The notes under the pieces are model-generated. The model had not been told where the DNA came from. It did not search any database and worked only from the letters and a program-made list of their open reading frames with translations. From Fimousia sp045616445 (GTDB lineage: Bacteria > Bacillota > Clostridia > Lachnospirales > Lachnospiraceae): a stretch of 64,000 bases of DNA. Position 1 is the first letter of the stretch; the number at the start of each line of letters is the position of its first letter. Below, in pieces: positions 23,940 to 32,844 of the stretch. The position numbers were made by a program, and so were the translations under genes. The stretch spans positions 124,001 through 188,000 of the forward strand of contig JAZLGR010000003.1 of NCBI GenBank assembly GCA_045616445.1, given 5' to 3'.

Positions 23940-23988
23940 ATCTCTGTAAACGTATTGATACGTGAATTTTTAAGAAGGGAGAATGAAT

Positions 23989-26655
23989 ATGAAAAGATTT
24001 AGTATCAAGACACTGCTTATGATGATGCTTGTTCTTTGCATGACATTTGTAGCAGCCACTACTACAGATGTTGCAGCAGCTTCCAAACCTAAGCTTTCCA
24101 AGACATCTTATTCTATGGTAGCTGGCGGCGGAACAGAAAAGATCAGCGTCACAAAAGTAAACAAAAAGCAGAAGGTTACTTATACAACAAGCGATAAAGC
24201 AATTGTAAAAGTAAGTAAAGCTGGTACTTTAACACCTGTAAAAAAAGGTAAAGCTACAATCAAAGTAACTGTTAAAGTTCCAAAAACAAAAAAAGCAAAA
24301 GCAAAAACTTACAAATTAAAAGCTACTGTTAATGTTATTAAAGTAGAAAAAACATCCAAACGTCAGGTTGTATCCTTAAATGGCGACTGGTCATTTACAG
24401 ATGTTTCCGGTAACGAAAGCACTGTAACAGTTCCTCATAACTGGGATTACTTTGATCCAACAAACTACAACCCAATGCACGTTCAGAAGACATGCAAGTA
24501 CGAAAAAGAAGTTGATGTTTCCGCTTTTAACGAAGGACAGGAAGTATTCATCAAATTTGAAGCAGTTAACAAAGTGGCAAAAGTATTAGTTGACGACGTT
24601 GAAATCGGCACACATACTGGTGGTTATTCTGCATTCGCAATGGACATTACAGAAGCAATTGCTGGCAAAGACAAAGTTAAGATCACAGTGATGAACACTA
24701 ACGCAACATTTGACACAATGCCAGTTAATACAGACTTCACACACTATGCTGGTATCTACCGTGACTGCAGCCTTGTAGCAGTTGAAAAGGGCGGATACAT
24801 CGCACTTGAAGATGACGGAGCAACAGGCGTTACTCTGAAATCCACAGCTAAGCCAGGCAAATCCCCATCAGCAACAGTAAAACCTGCAATCAAAGTATCT
24901 AACACAACAGATGCAGAAAAAGAAGTTCTTGCAGTTGTACAGATTAAGAATAAAAAAGGTACTGTAGTTAAGACAGAAATGACAACAGCTACAATCCCAG
25001 CAGGCAAAATTGGCGCAACAGTGAAAGTTCCTTCCATGAAAGTTTCCAAAGCACACTTATGGAATGGTACAAAAGATCCATATCTTTACACAGTAGTAAC
25101 TTCCTTAGTAGTAGACGGCAAAACTGTTGATATCGACACTCAGAAAGTTGGTTTCAGAAAGTTCAAAGTTAAGAGCGGCAAGTTCTACTTAAATGATAAA
25201 GAATATAAGATCAAAGGTGTTGGTATGCATCAGCAGAACAACAAGAGCTATGTAAGCACAAAGAAAGATATCGACAAATCCATCGCTGATATCAAAGAAA
25301 TGGGTGCGAACGCTCTTCGTGCATGTCACTACCCACACTCTGACTACACATACAAGAGATGTGATGAAGAAGGTATCGTAGTATGGGCTGAAATTCCATA
25401 TTACTTAATCACTCTTGATTCTGATAAGTTCAAAGATAACGTAAAACTGAACTTATCCGAAATGATCAAACAGAACATCAATCACCCATCTATCATCGTT
25501 TGGGGTATTGAAAACGAAGTATATTACAATGCAAGCCAGGCTGGTATGTATGCTCAGTTCGGTATGAAGTTTGCAGATGTTGAAACAACAGGCAAATTAA
25601 TGAAAGAATTAGCTGCATTAGCTGACAAGATCGACGGAACACGTATGATCGGTGAAGCAGAAATCAATACTTCCGAATATGCTGATCAGACAGCTACATG
25701 GACAACAAAAGATTCCAAGATTGATACAGTTGGATTTAACGTTTACTCTGGCTGGTACTCCTCTCTCAATGGAGCGACAGAAGCGAACAAATCCAAGGTT
25801 GGCAATAACTTAAAAGGACGTATCAATAAGTTCTATAAGTTATTCAACAATTCTTCTAACAATACAACAAACTATGTCTTAACAGAATACGGCGCAGGCG
25901 GCTGCGTGGATACTCATGATGAATTAGGTGAAAACTTCATCTGGGCTGGTAATGACAAAGAAAAAGAAGGTTATTTAACAACTGGCAGCTTCCATCCAGA
26001 AGAATACCAGGCATATTGTCACGAAGCAGTAGTTCGTCAGATCTACGGCGATAAAGTGAACAAAGAAAAACGCAACTCCAAGATCTGGGCTGCATTTGCA
26101 TGGTCCTTATATGATTTCTCCTGCTATCGTTCTGAAGGTAGTGTATCCCTTACAAATACAAAAGGTTTAATCACTCAGGATCGTAAGACTAAGAAAGATG
26201 CGTTCTACTTATACAAAGCACTTTGGAATACAAAGAGCTACTTCACACACATTTGCTCCAGCAGATTCACAGAAAGACCTAACAAAACTACTACTGTTAA
26301 AGTTTACTCCAACTGCAGTAGCGTAAAACTTACTGTAAATGGGAAAGATTACGGCAAAGGAAAGAAAGTTCAGGACGGTGTATTCGTATGGACAAAGGTT
26401 AAACTTGCTGGCGAAGGCGAAGCTAACAAGATCGTAGCTAAGGGTACAAAGGGATCCAAGACTTATACTGATACAGTAAAAGGCTGGGTTTACACACCTA
26501 AAAAAGCAGCTCCTGAAGCAAAAGCAGCTACAGAAGAAGTAACAACAGAAGCTACAACTGAAGCAGTAGAAGAAGCTGCAACAGAAGAAGCTACAACAGC
26601 TGCAGTAGAAGAAACTACAGAAGAAGTTGTAGAAGAAACAGTTGAAGCAGAATAA
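23989..26655 (+). CDS. Secreted Big_2 / glycoside hydrolase family 2 (copy 1)
   Basis: An 888-aa exported beta-glycosidase. Signal peptide to about residue 28, a Big_2 domain about 30-115, then the GH2 sugar-binding (VSLNGDWSF, VPHNWDYF), immunoglobulin-like and TIM-barrel domains. The acid/base is Glu510 in WGIENEVYY and the nucleophile Glu633 in LTEYGAGG. Substrate could be a beta-galactoside, beta-glucuronide or beta-mannoside. The C-terminus is a 40-residue acidic Thr/Glu repeat (TTEAT units) with no sortase motif. ATG 23989 is preferred over ATG 23983, which lies too close to AGAAGGGAG. A paralogue follows 27 bp later, so the two form an operon. Confidence 0.92.
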   Translation: MKRFSIKTLLMMMLVLCMTFVAATTTDVAAASKPKLSKTSYSMVAGGGTEKISVTKVNKKQKVTYTTSDKAIVKVSKAGTLTPVKKGKATIKVTVKVPKTKKAKAKTYKLKATVNVIKVEKTSKRQVVSLNGDWSFTDVSGNESTVTVPHNWDYFDPTNYNPMHVQKTCKYEKEVDVSAFNEGQEVFIKFEAVNKVAKVLVDDVEIGTHTGGYSAFAMDITEAIAGKDKVKITVMNTNATFDTMPVNTDFTHYAGIYRDCSLVAVEKGGYIALEDDGATGVTLKSTAKPGKSPSATVKPAIKVSNTTDAEKEVLAVVQIKNKKGTVVKTEMTTATIPAGKIGATVKVPSMKVSKAHLWNGTKDPYLYTVVTSLVVDGKTVDIDTQKVGFRKFKVKSGKFYLNDKEYKIKGVGMHQQNNKSYVSTKKDIDKSIADIKEMGANALRACHYPHSDYTYKRCDEEGIVVWAEIPYYLITLDSDKFKDNVKLNLSEMIKQNINHPSIIVWGIENEVYYNASQAGMYAQFGMKFADVETTGKLMKELAALADKIDGTRMIGEAEINTSEYADQTATWTTKDSKIDTVGFNVYSGWYSSLNGATEANKSKVGNNLKGRINKFYKLFNNSSNNTTNYVLTEYGAGGCVDTHDELGENFIWAGNDKEKEGYLTTGSFHPEEYQAYCHEAVVRQIYGDKVNKEKRNSKIWAAFAWSLYDFSCYRSEGSVSLTNTKGLITQDRKTKKDAFYLYKALWNTKSYFTHICSSRFTERPNKTTTVKVYSNCSSVKLTVNGKDYGKGKKVQDGVFVWTKVKLAGEGEANKIVAKGTKGSKTYTDTVKGWVYTPKKAAPEAKAATEEVTTEATTEAVEEAATEEATTAAVEETTEEVVEETVEAE

Positions 26656-26682
26656 TAATTATTAAGAAGGTGAAGACAGAAT

Positions 26683-29439
26683 ATGCACAGCAGATTACGT
26701 AAGAATCTTCTTTGCATGATATCTGTTCTATGTTTCCTGTTTATGATTGGATTCGCATATACTTCCAATACTTATGCAGCAGCAAAGCCTGCCATGAGTA
26801 AAGCAAGTATTACGATCACATCCGGCATGAAGCAGACATTAGTAATTAATAATAAAGCAAAGAAGGCCACTGTAAAGTGGTCTTCTTCTGCTAAAAACAT
26901 AGCAACAGTGTCCAGCAAAGGAGTAGTAACCGGCGTTGCAGACGGTACAGCAACAATTACATGTAAAGTAACACAAAGTGGAAAAACCTATTCTTTAAAG
27001 ACAACAGTGAATGTGGCAACTCCAAAGCTTTCTTCTACTGATCTTGTATTGGTGAAAGGTGGCGATACAGAGAAATTAACTGTGAAGAATGCAGGGTTAT
27101 CCAAAACAACCATTACTTACAGCAGTAAGGATAAAACCATTGCAAAAATCAGTTCTGCAGGTAAGATTACTGCAGTAGCAGAAGGCGAAACAACAGTAAC
27201 CGCAAAGGTTGAAATTGCAAAAAGTGGAAGCAGAACAGCAGTAGCCTTCTCTTTGGAAGCGAAAGTGACGGTCCTTGACGATCTTTCTGCCCAGTTAAAT
27301 AAGAATACAACAGCCCGTAAAGTGGTTTCCCTCAATGGGAAATGGAAATTTACCGATTATGATGGGGATGCAAAAACAGTAGATGTTCCTCATGATTGGA
27401 AATATTATGTTGAATATGACAATAAAAATCAGATGAAATCTTCTAAAACTGTAACTTACACAAAGAAGGTGGATGTGGCTGATTATAAAGGCAAGGAACT
27501 GTTCCTTCAGTTTGGAGCAGTGAATAAAGTTGCCAAGGTGTATATAGATGATGCACTGGTAGGAACCCATGATGGCGGTTTCACTGCATTTGCATTTGAT
27601 ATTACAAAGGAATGTAAGGGCAAGGATTCTGTTACCATCAAAGTGAAGAATACCAATATTACATATGATTCTATTCCAGTATCTGCAGGATTCATGCACA
27701 TCTCCGGTATTTATCGCGATGTGAATCTGGTAGCAGTGGACAAAGATGGTTATGTTGCAATGGAAGATGAAGGATCTGAAGGCGTATATCTGAAATCCGC
27801 TGTGGATCTTTCTGCAGGCAGCGCAACCTTAAAACCAGAAGTATTGGTTTCCAACAAATCTGCGGACACCCAGACAATGGTTGTAGGCGTGAATGTTAAG
27901 GATGCCAAAGGCAATGAAGTCGTATCCTCCTGCAAAGCGAAGAAGGTAAAAGCAGGCTCATCCAAAGTATCCTACAAACTGAATACCATGACCATCAATA
28001 AAGCACATTTATGGCAGGGTATGGATGATCCATATTTATATACCGTGGATGTTTCCGTATACTCCAACGGTAAGGTAGTAGATCACAATACACAGAAGAT
28101 TGGGTTCAGAGATTACAAAGTAAAAGATGGAACCTTCTACCTCAATGGCAAAAAGTATGAGGTAAAGGGAATTGGCATGCATCAGGAGAACAGAGGTGGC
28201 TACGTAAGTACTCACAAGGATATCGAAGAAACTATGGATTTCCTTACAGAGATGGGTGCAACAGCTGTTCGTACCAGCCATTATCCACATGATCCATATA
28301 CCTATCAGCTCTGTGATGAAAAGGGTCTGTTGGTTTACTGTGAAATTCCATATTATACAATGACAATCGACAGTGCTTATTTCAAGAAGAATGCAGTACA
28401 GCATGTTTCTGAAATGGTAAAACAGTACGAAAACCATCCTTCTATTATCATCTGGGGTATTCAGAACGAAGTATATTACACAACAGAACGTGAAGATACC
28501 TTCAATATTGCTTCTGTTAAAACAACTGCAAAATTGATGAAGCAGTTGGCCGATACAGCCAATACCATTGACGGAACACGTTTCGTCGGTCAGGCGCTCT
28601 ATAATTCCAAAGCTTATGCAGAAAAACAATCCTCTACATGGAGTGGTAAGAAGTCTGGAATTACAACTATGGGTATGAACTTATACTGTGGATGGTACAG
28701 TGGTTATGGCAAAGCAAGTCACGATTATATCGATAAGATCGTAAGCAAGTTAAAGAGCAAGACAAAATCTTACAAAACCATGTTTGATGAAGCAAGTGGC
28801 GGTACTGCAAATTACATTTTAACCGAATATGGTGCTGGTGGTAATATTGATCAGCATGCAGAGATCAATAGCAAATTTGTATGGAATGGTAAAGATCCAA
28901 CAGCGACTGCTTATGGAAGTAAGGGAGATTTCCATCCGGAAGAATTCATGAACTTCTGTCAGGAAGGTCTGGTAATGAGTATTTATGGTGATAAGACCAA
29001 TAAGATTGCCAAGAATAAGTACATCTGGGGCGCATTCAACTGGGTATTATATGATTTCCACTGCTATCGTCATGAAGGCGGTACAACCTTGATCAATACC
29101 AAGGGTCTCATTACCCAGGATCGTAAGACCAAGAAGGATTCCTTCTATCTCTATAAAGCAATCTGGAATACAAAGGATTACTTTGTACATATCACTTCCA
29201 GCCGTTATAAGAAACGACCAAACGATACCATTGAGGTAAAGGTATACTCCAACTGTGATTCCGTCAAATTAACCGTGAATGGCAAGTCCTACGGCAAAGG
29301 AACGCTTCAGCAGGATGGCGTATTCGTATGGAAAAACGTCAAACTGAATGGTTCTGGTAAGGACAATGAAGTAAAAGCAGTTGGTACAAAGGGTACCAAA
29401 GAATATACAGATACCTGTACAAAATGGGTAGTCAAATAA
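26683..29439 (+). CDS. Secreted Big_2 / glycoside hydrolase family 2 (copy 2)
   Basis: A 918-aa paralogue of the preceding protein with the same core motifs (VSLNGKWKFTDYDG, VPHDWKYY). The acid/base is Glu596 in WGIQNEVYY and the nucleophile Glu715 in LTEYGAGG. It differs by carrying two Big_2 domains after the signal peptide (about 33-110 and 113-205) and by lacking the Thr/Glu tail. AGAAGG lies about 12 nt before the ATG. The pair arose by tandem duplication and probably acts on related glycans outside the cell. Confidence 0.92.
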   Translation: MHSRLRKNLLCMISVLCFLFMIGFAYTSNTYAAAKPAMSKASITITSGMKQTLVINNKAKKATVKWSSSAKNIATVSSKGVVTGVADGTATITCKVTQSGKTYSLKTTVNVATPKLSSTDLVLVKGGDTEKLTVKNAGLSKTTITYSSKDKTIAKISSAGKITAVAEGETTVTAKVEIAKSGSRTAVAFSLEAKVTVLDDLSAQLNKNTTARKVVSLNGKWKFTDYDGDAKTVDVPHDWKYYVEYDNKNQMKSSKTVTYTKKVDVADYKGKELFLQFGAVNKVAKVYIDDALVGTHDGGFTAFAFDITKECKGKDSVTIKVKNTNITYDSIPVSAGFMHISGIYRDVNLVAVDKDGYVAMEDEGSEGVYLKSAVDLSAGSATLKPEVLVSNKSADTQTMVVGVNVKDAKGNEVVSSCKAKKVKAGSSKVSYKLNTMTINKAHLWQGMDDPYLYTVDVSVYSNGKVVDHNTQKIGFRDYKVKDGTFYLNGKKYEVKGIGMHQENRGGYVSTHKDIEETMDFLTEMGATAVRTSHYPHDPYTYQLCDEKGLLVYCEIPYYTMTIDSAYFKKNAVQHVSEMVKQYENHPSIIIWGIQNEVYYTTEREDTFNIASVKTTAKLMKQLADTANTIDGTRFVGQALYNSKAYAEKQSSTWSGKKSGITTMGMNLYCGWYSGYGKASHDYIDKIVSKLKSKTKSYKTMFDEASGGTANYILTEYGAGGNIDQHAEINSKFVWNGKDPTATAYGSKGDFHPEEFMNFCQEGLVMSIYGDKTNKIAKNKYIWGAFNWVLYDFHCYRHEGGTTLINTKGLITQDRKTKKDSFYLYKAIWNTKDYFVHITSSRYKKRPNDTIEVKVYSNCDSVKLTVNGKSYGKGTLQQDGVFVWKNVKLNGSGKDNEVKAVGTKGTKEYTDTCTKWVVK

Positions 29440-29453
29440 CAGATTCTGCAATC

Positions 29454-29486
29454 AAAAAGGCTCCTCGCATCAGCGAGGACCCTTTT
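29454..29486. terminator. Bidirectional terminator between convergent genes
   Basis: AAAAAGG and TCCTCGC pair with GCGAGGA and CCTTTT around ATCA, with one mismatch. A-tract on the left and T-tract on the right serve both the GH2 operon and the opposing decarboxylase operon. Confidence 0.85.
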
Positions 29487-29526
29487 ATAATGTCTAAATT
29501 ATATTTTATACAGTTTTTATACTGAT

Positions 29527-30927
29527 TTATACTGGATAGCTACCGTTTTCTTTGCTTCCTAAATCAGCATCCACCTTTGTTTCCTGTGCATCTCTGTATT
29601 TGAAGAAGTCAGTCGCAACCTGTGGGAATAATGCGTAGGATAATACGTCTTCATCCTGCTTTGCGTATACCGCACATTCTTCGCGAAGAGTATCCATTTC
29701 TGGATCGATTAAGTCAGCTGGACGGCATGTAATTGGTTCCTGATCGCCGATTACCTTTTTCTTTACATCTGCATCCATTGGTTTTACAGTTGCACCGTAT
29801 TTGCCGAGTAAGATGTCCTTTGTTTCCTTTGTTGCCATCTTGTAGCGTTCACCCATGAGTACGTTAAATACGGACTGAGTACCTACAATCTGGGAAGAAG
29901 GAGTAACGAGTGGTGGTTCACCAAGGTCTTTTCTTACACGAGGAACTTCTTTTAATACATCGTAGAACTTGTCTTCTGCGCCCTGTTCCTTTAACTGGCT
30001 TGTTAAGTTACTTAACATACCACCTGGCACCTGATAAAGAAGTGTCTGGATGTCAACACCCATGTTCTTTGGATTTAATAAGCCTGTTTCTAATGCCTTG
30101 TCACGGATTGGTCGGAAGTGATCAGCGATCAAAGCAAGCTTTGTCTGATCCAGTCCTGTGTCGTAAGGTGTCCCCTTAAATGTTTCCACCATAACTTCAG
30201 TTGCTGGCTGGGATGTACCCATTGCAAATGGAGAGATGGCTGTATCGATAATATCAACACCTGCTTCAACTGCCTTTAAGTAAGTCATGGAAGCAACACC
30301 GGAAGTGTAATGTGTATGTAATTCGATTGGAATATCAACAGTTTCCTTTAATGCTGTGACTAATTTGGATGCTTCATAAGGAACAAGTAAACCAGCCATA
30401 TCCTTGATACAGATGGAATCAGCTCCCATGTCTTCGATCTGCTTTGCGATGCCTGTCCAGTAATCAAGGGTGTAAGCATCTCCTAATGTGTAGGATAAAG
30501 CAATCTGGGAATGTGCTCCTTCTTTATTTGCAGCAGAAACTGCTGTCTGTAAGTTACGTAAATCGTTTAAGCAGTCAAAGATTCGGATAATGTCGATTCC
30601 ATTTGCAACGGACTTCTGAACGAAATATTCAACCACGTCGTCTGCATATGGACGATATCCTAAGATATTCTGACCACGGAATAACATCTGTAATTTTGTA
30701 TTTTTGAATCCATCACGGAACTTGCGAAGACGTTCCCATGGATCTTCCTTTAAGAATCGTAAACAGGAGTCAAATGTTGCGCCACCCCAGCATTCTACTG
30801 CGTGGTAACCAACCTGATCCATAGTTTCGATGATTGGAAGCATTTCTTCGGTGGACATACGAGTCGCAATTAAGGACTGCTGTGCGTCACGAAGAATGGT
30901 TTCTGTAATTTTTACTGGTTTTGCCAT
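29527..30927 (-). CDS. oadA: Oxaloacetate decarboxylase alpha / pyruvate carboxyltransferase subunit (5S type)
   Basis: A 466-aa carboxyltransferase of the HMGL-like fold. It moves the carboxyl group between oxaloacetate (or pyruvate) and biotin. Motifs: TETILRDAQQSLIATRM at the N-terminus, CWGGATFDSCLRFL, RGQNILGYRPYADD, the active-site Lys in CIKDMAGLL, and metal ligands in ELHTHYTSGVASM. It has no C-terminal biotinyl domain; that part is encoded separately at 32084-32452. Last gene of a five-gene minus-strand operon with 15-17 bp gaps. It could act as decarboxylase alpha subunit or as the 5S part of a transcarboxylase. Confidence 0.9.
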   Translation of the reverse strand: MAKPVKITETILRDAQQSLIATRMSTEEMLPIIETMDQVGYHAVECWGGATFDSCLRFLKEDPWERLRKFRDGFKNTKLQMLFRGQNILGYRPYADDVVEYFVQKSVANGIDIIRIFDCLNDLRNLQTAVSAANKEGAHSQIALSYTLGDAYTLDYWTGIAKQIEDMGADSICIKDMAGLLVPYEASKLVTALKETVDIPIELHTHYTSGVASMTYLKAVEAGVDIIDTAISPFAMGTSQPATEVMVETFKGTPYDTGLDQTKLALIADHFRPIRDKALETGLLNPKNMGVDIQTLLYQVPGGMLSNLTSQLKEQGAEDKFYDVLKEVPRVRKDLGEPPLVTPSSQIVGTQSVFNVLMGERYKMATKETKDILLGKYGATVKPMDADVKKKVIGDQEPITCRPADLIDPEMDTLREECAVYAKQDEDVLSYALFPQVATDFFKYRDAQETKVDADLGSKENGSYPV

Positions 30928-30942
30928 TTTATTCTCCTCCTG

Positions 30943-32067
30943 TTATACTCCAAAGATTGCCATGAATACACCGGCTGCAACAGCAGTACCGATTACACCT
31001 GCAACGTTTGGTCCCATAGCGTGCATGAGAAGGAAGTTAGTAGGGTCAGCCTCTGCACCAACCTTCTGAGATACACGGGCAGCCATAGGTACTGCGGAAA
31101 CCCCTGCAGAACCGATCAATGGGTTTACCTTGCCGCCTGTTAATTTACACATTAATTTACCGAATAATACACCGGAAGCTGTACCGAATGCGAAAGCAAT
31201 CAGACCGAGGATAACGATCTTGATGGTTGTAAGATTTAAGAAAGCTTCTGCACTTGTGGTAGCACCTACGGATGTACCAAGTAAGATAACGACGATATAC
31301 ATTAACGCGTTGGAAGCAGTATCTGTTAACTGACGAACAACGCCGGATTCTTTGAATAAGTTACCAAGCATTAACATACCAACCAATGGAGCTGTTGTTG
31401 GAAGAAGAGTACAAACAACGATGGTAACGATAACCGGGAAGAGAATTCTCTCTAATTTGGATACCGGACGAAGCTGTTCCATCTTGATCTTACGTTCTTC
31501 TTCTGTGGTAAGAAGCTTCATAATTGGAGGCTGAATGATCGGTACTAAGGACATATAGGAATAAGCAGCTACTGCGATTGGCCCCATGATTGCTGTCTGG
31601 TGTAATTTACCAGCAAGGAAGATGGAGGTAGGACCATCTGCACCACCGATGATGGAGATGGCTGCTGCTGCAGCATCACTGAAGCCTAATGCCATGGCGC
31701 CGATATATGCGGCGAAGATACCAAACTGGGCTGATGCTCCCAGTAAGAAACTCTTAGGGTTTGCGATCAGCGGACCAAAGTCTGTCATGGCACCAACCCC
31801 TAAGAAAATGAGGGATGGTAAGATACTCCACTCATCCAGTAAGAAGAAGTAGTGAAGCAATCCGCCTTCTGCCATAATGTCCGGATAAATATTAACTAAC
31901 AGCATACCAAAAGAAATTGGAACCAAAAGTAAAGGTTCATATTCCTTTTTGATAGCCAGATAAAGGAACACACATGCCACACCGATCATTGCATAGTTTC
32001 CTACAGTTAAGGAAAAGAATGCAGTCTGGTGGATCAGGTTTCCAAATACTTCTGCGATATAACTCAT
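30943..32067 (-). CDS. oadB: Na+-transporting decarboxylase beta subunit
   Basis: A 374-aa membrane protein of the OadB/GcdB/MmdB family, which decarboxylates carboxybiotin and pumps Na+ out. Motifs: LFLGVGAMTDFGPLIANP, the key ADGPTSIF in IIGGADGPTSIFLAGKLH, and ASGVLFGKLMC, PLIGSAGVSAVPMAARV. Around ten membrane segments are visible. The start follows GGGAGGTTG. Family and topology are clear; the substrate class of the complex is set by the carboxyltransferases beside it. Confidence 0.95.
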   Translation of the reverse strand: MSYIAEVFGNLIHQTAFFSLTVGNYAMIGVACVFLYLAIKKEYEPLLLVPISFGMLLVNIYPDIMAEGGLLHYFFLLDEWSILPSLIFLGVGAMTDFGPLIANPKSFLLGASAQFGIFAAYIGAMALGFSDAAAAAISIIGGADGPTSIFLAGKLHQTAIMGPIAVAAYSYMSLVPIIQPPIMKLLTTEEERKIKMEQLRPVSKLERILFPVIVTIVVCTLLPTTAPLVGMLMLGNLFKESGVVRQLTDTASNALMYIVVILLGTSVGATTSAEAFLNLTTIKIVILGLIAFAFGTASGVLFGKLMCKLTGGKVNPLIGSAGVSAVPMAARVSQKVGAEADPTNFLLMHAMGPNVAGVIGTAVAAGVFMAIFGV

Positions 32068-32083
32068 AGTGACAACCTCCCGC

Positions 32084-32452
32084 TTAGTTTAATGTTGCGA
32101 GAACTCCACCGGCTTCTACCATATCTCCAACTGTGCAGTCGATGCTTGCGATTGTGCCATCTTCTGGAGCAGTTACGCCAATTTCCATTTTCATAGCTTC
32201 GATAATGATGACTGGGTCACCCTTCTTAACTTCCTGTCCTACGGCTGTTGGGATGCTGAATACCTTACCAGCTGCACCGGATTTTACAGCGATGCTGCCT
32301 GCACCGCCTGCTGGTTTTGCAGCTTTCTTAGGAGCAGCTTTAGGAGCCTGTACAGCCTTTGTGGCAGCCTGTACAGGTGCCTGGCCAGTTGTTTCTTCTA
32401 CGGTAACGTCATAAGCAACGCCATTTACTGTGATTGTATATGTTGTAATCAT
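32084..32452 (-). CDS. Biotin carboxyl carrier protein of the decarboxylase (1.3S/gamma-type)
   Basis: A 122-aa biotin-carrier protein. An N-terminal beta-rich segment (TYTITVNGVAYDVTVEE), an Ala/Pro/Lys-rich flexible linker (about 24-50), and a biotinyl domain with the biotin Lys88 in EAMKME. It shuttles CO2 from the carboxyltransferases to the beta subunit. The start at 32452 is chosen because GGAGG lies 8 nt upstream; a longer frame to 32491 has no ribosome binding site. Confidence 0.93.
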   Translation of the reverse strand: MITTYTITVNGVAYDVTVEETTGQAPVQAATKAVQAPKAAPKKAAKPAGGAGSIAVKSGAAGKVFSIPTAVGQEVKKGDPVIIIEAMKMEIGVTAPEDGTIASIDCTVGDMVEAGGVLATLN

Positions 32453-32469
32453 TCTTTTTTCCTCCATAA

Positions 32470-32829
32470 TTAATGTCTTTTGTTTGTCCAACCATTTGCA
32501 CGGGAACGGCGAATGGAGCGGACTACAAATCCGTCTTCTGACATGCCGGTTGAAGCAGCAATTGCTGCTGTGATGACTGCAATTAATTCCAATTCATCCA
32601 TTTCATCTTCTTCAGGTTCTTCTGCTGGAAGCTGAGGTCCTTTCTTGGCAACTGGTGCTGCCACAGGTGTTTTCTCTTCATTTTTTGCGAAAATCGCCTG
32701 AATCTTAGGAATGAATGCAAATAATGAAATCAGTAAGCTGATTAAGATTAATACAGCGAATACAGTTCCCATACCAAGTACCGTGTTAAGAAGCGCTTTT
32801 GTTAAAATATCTCCGATTGATAATAACAT
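32470..32829 (-). CDS. OadG-family gamma subunit of the Na+ pump
   Basis: A 119-aa protein with one N-terminal membrane helix (about 13-43), a Lys/Pro/Ala linker and an acidic stretch, ending in a conserved IAVITAAIAAS and RSRANGW motif typical of OadG/MmdD subunits. It anchors and stabilises the alpha-beta complex. GAGGAGGAG precedes the start. Position between the carboxyltransferase and the biotin carrier fits this role. Confidence 0.9.
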   Translation of the reverse strand: MLLSIGDILTKALLNTVLGMGTVFAVLILISLLISLFAFIPKIQAIFAKNEEKTPVAAPVAKKGPQLPAEEPEEDEMDELELIAVITAAIAASTGMSEDGFVVRSIRRSRANGWTNKRH

Positions 32830-32844
32830 ATGTCTCCTCCTCTA

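Noticed and set aside
23989..29439. The two GH2 genes as one gene split by a frameshift
   Set aside because: Each has its own signal peptide, ribosome binding site and complete catalytic pair.
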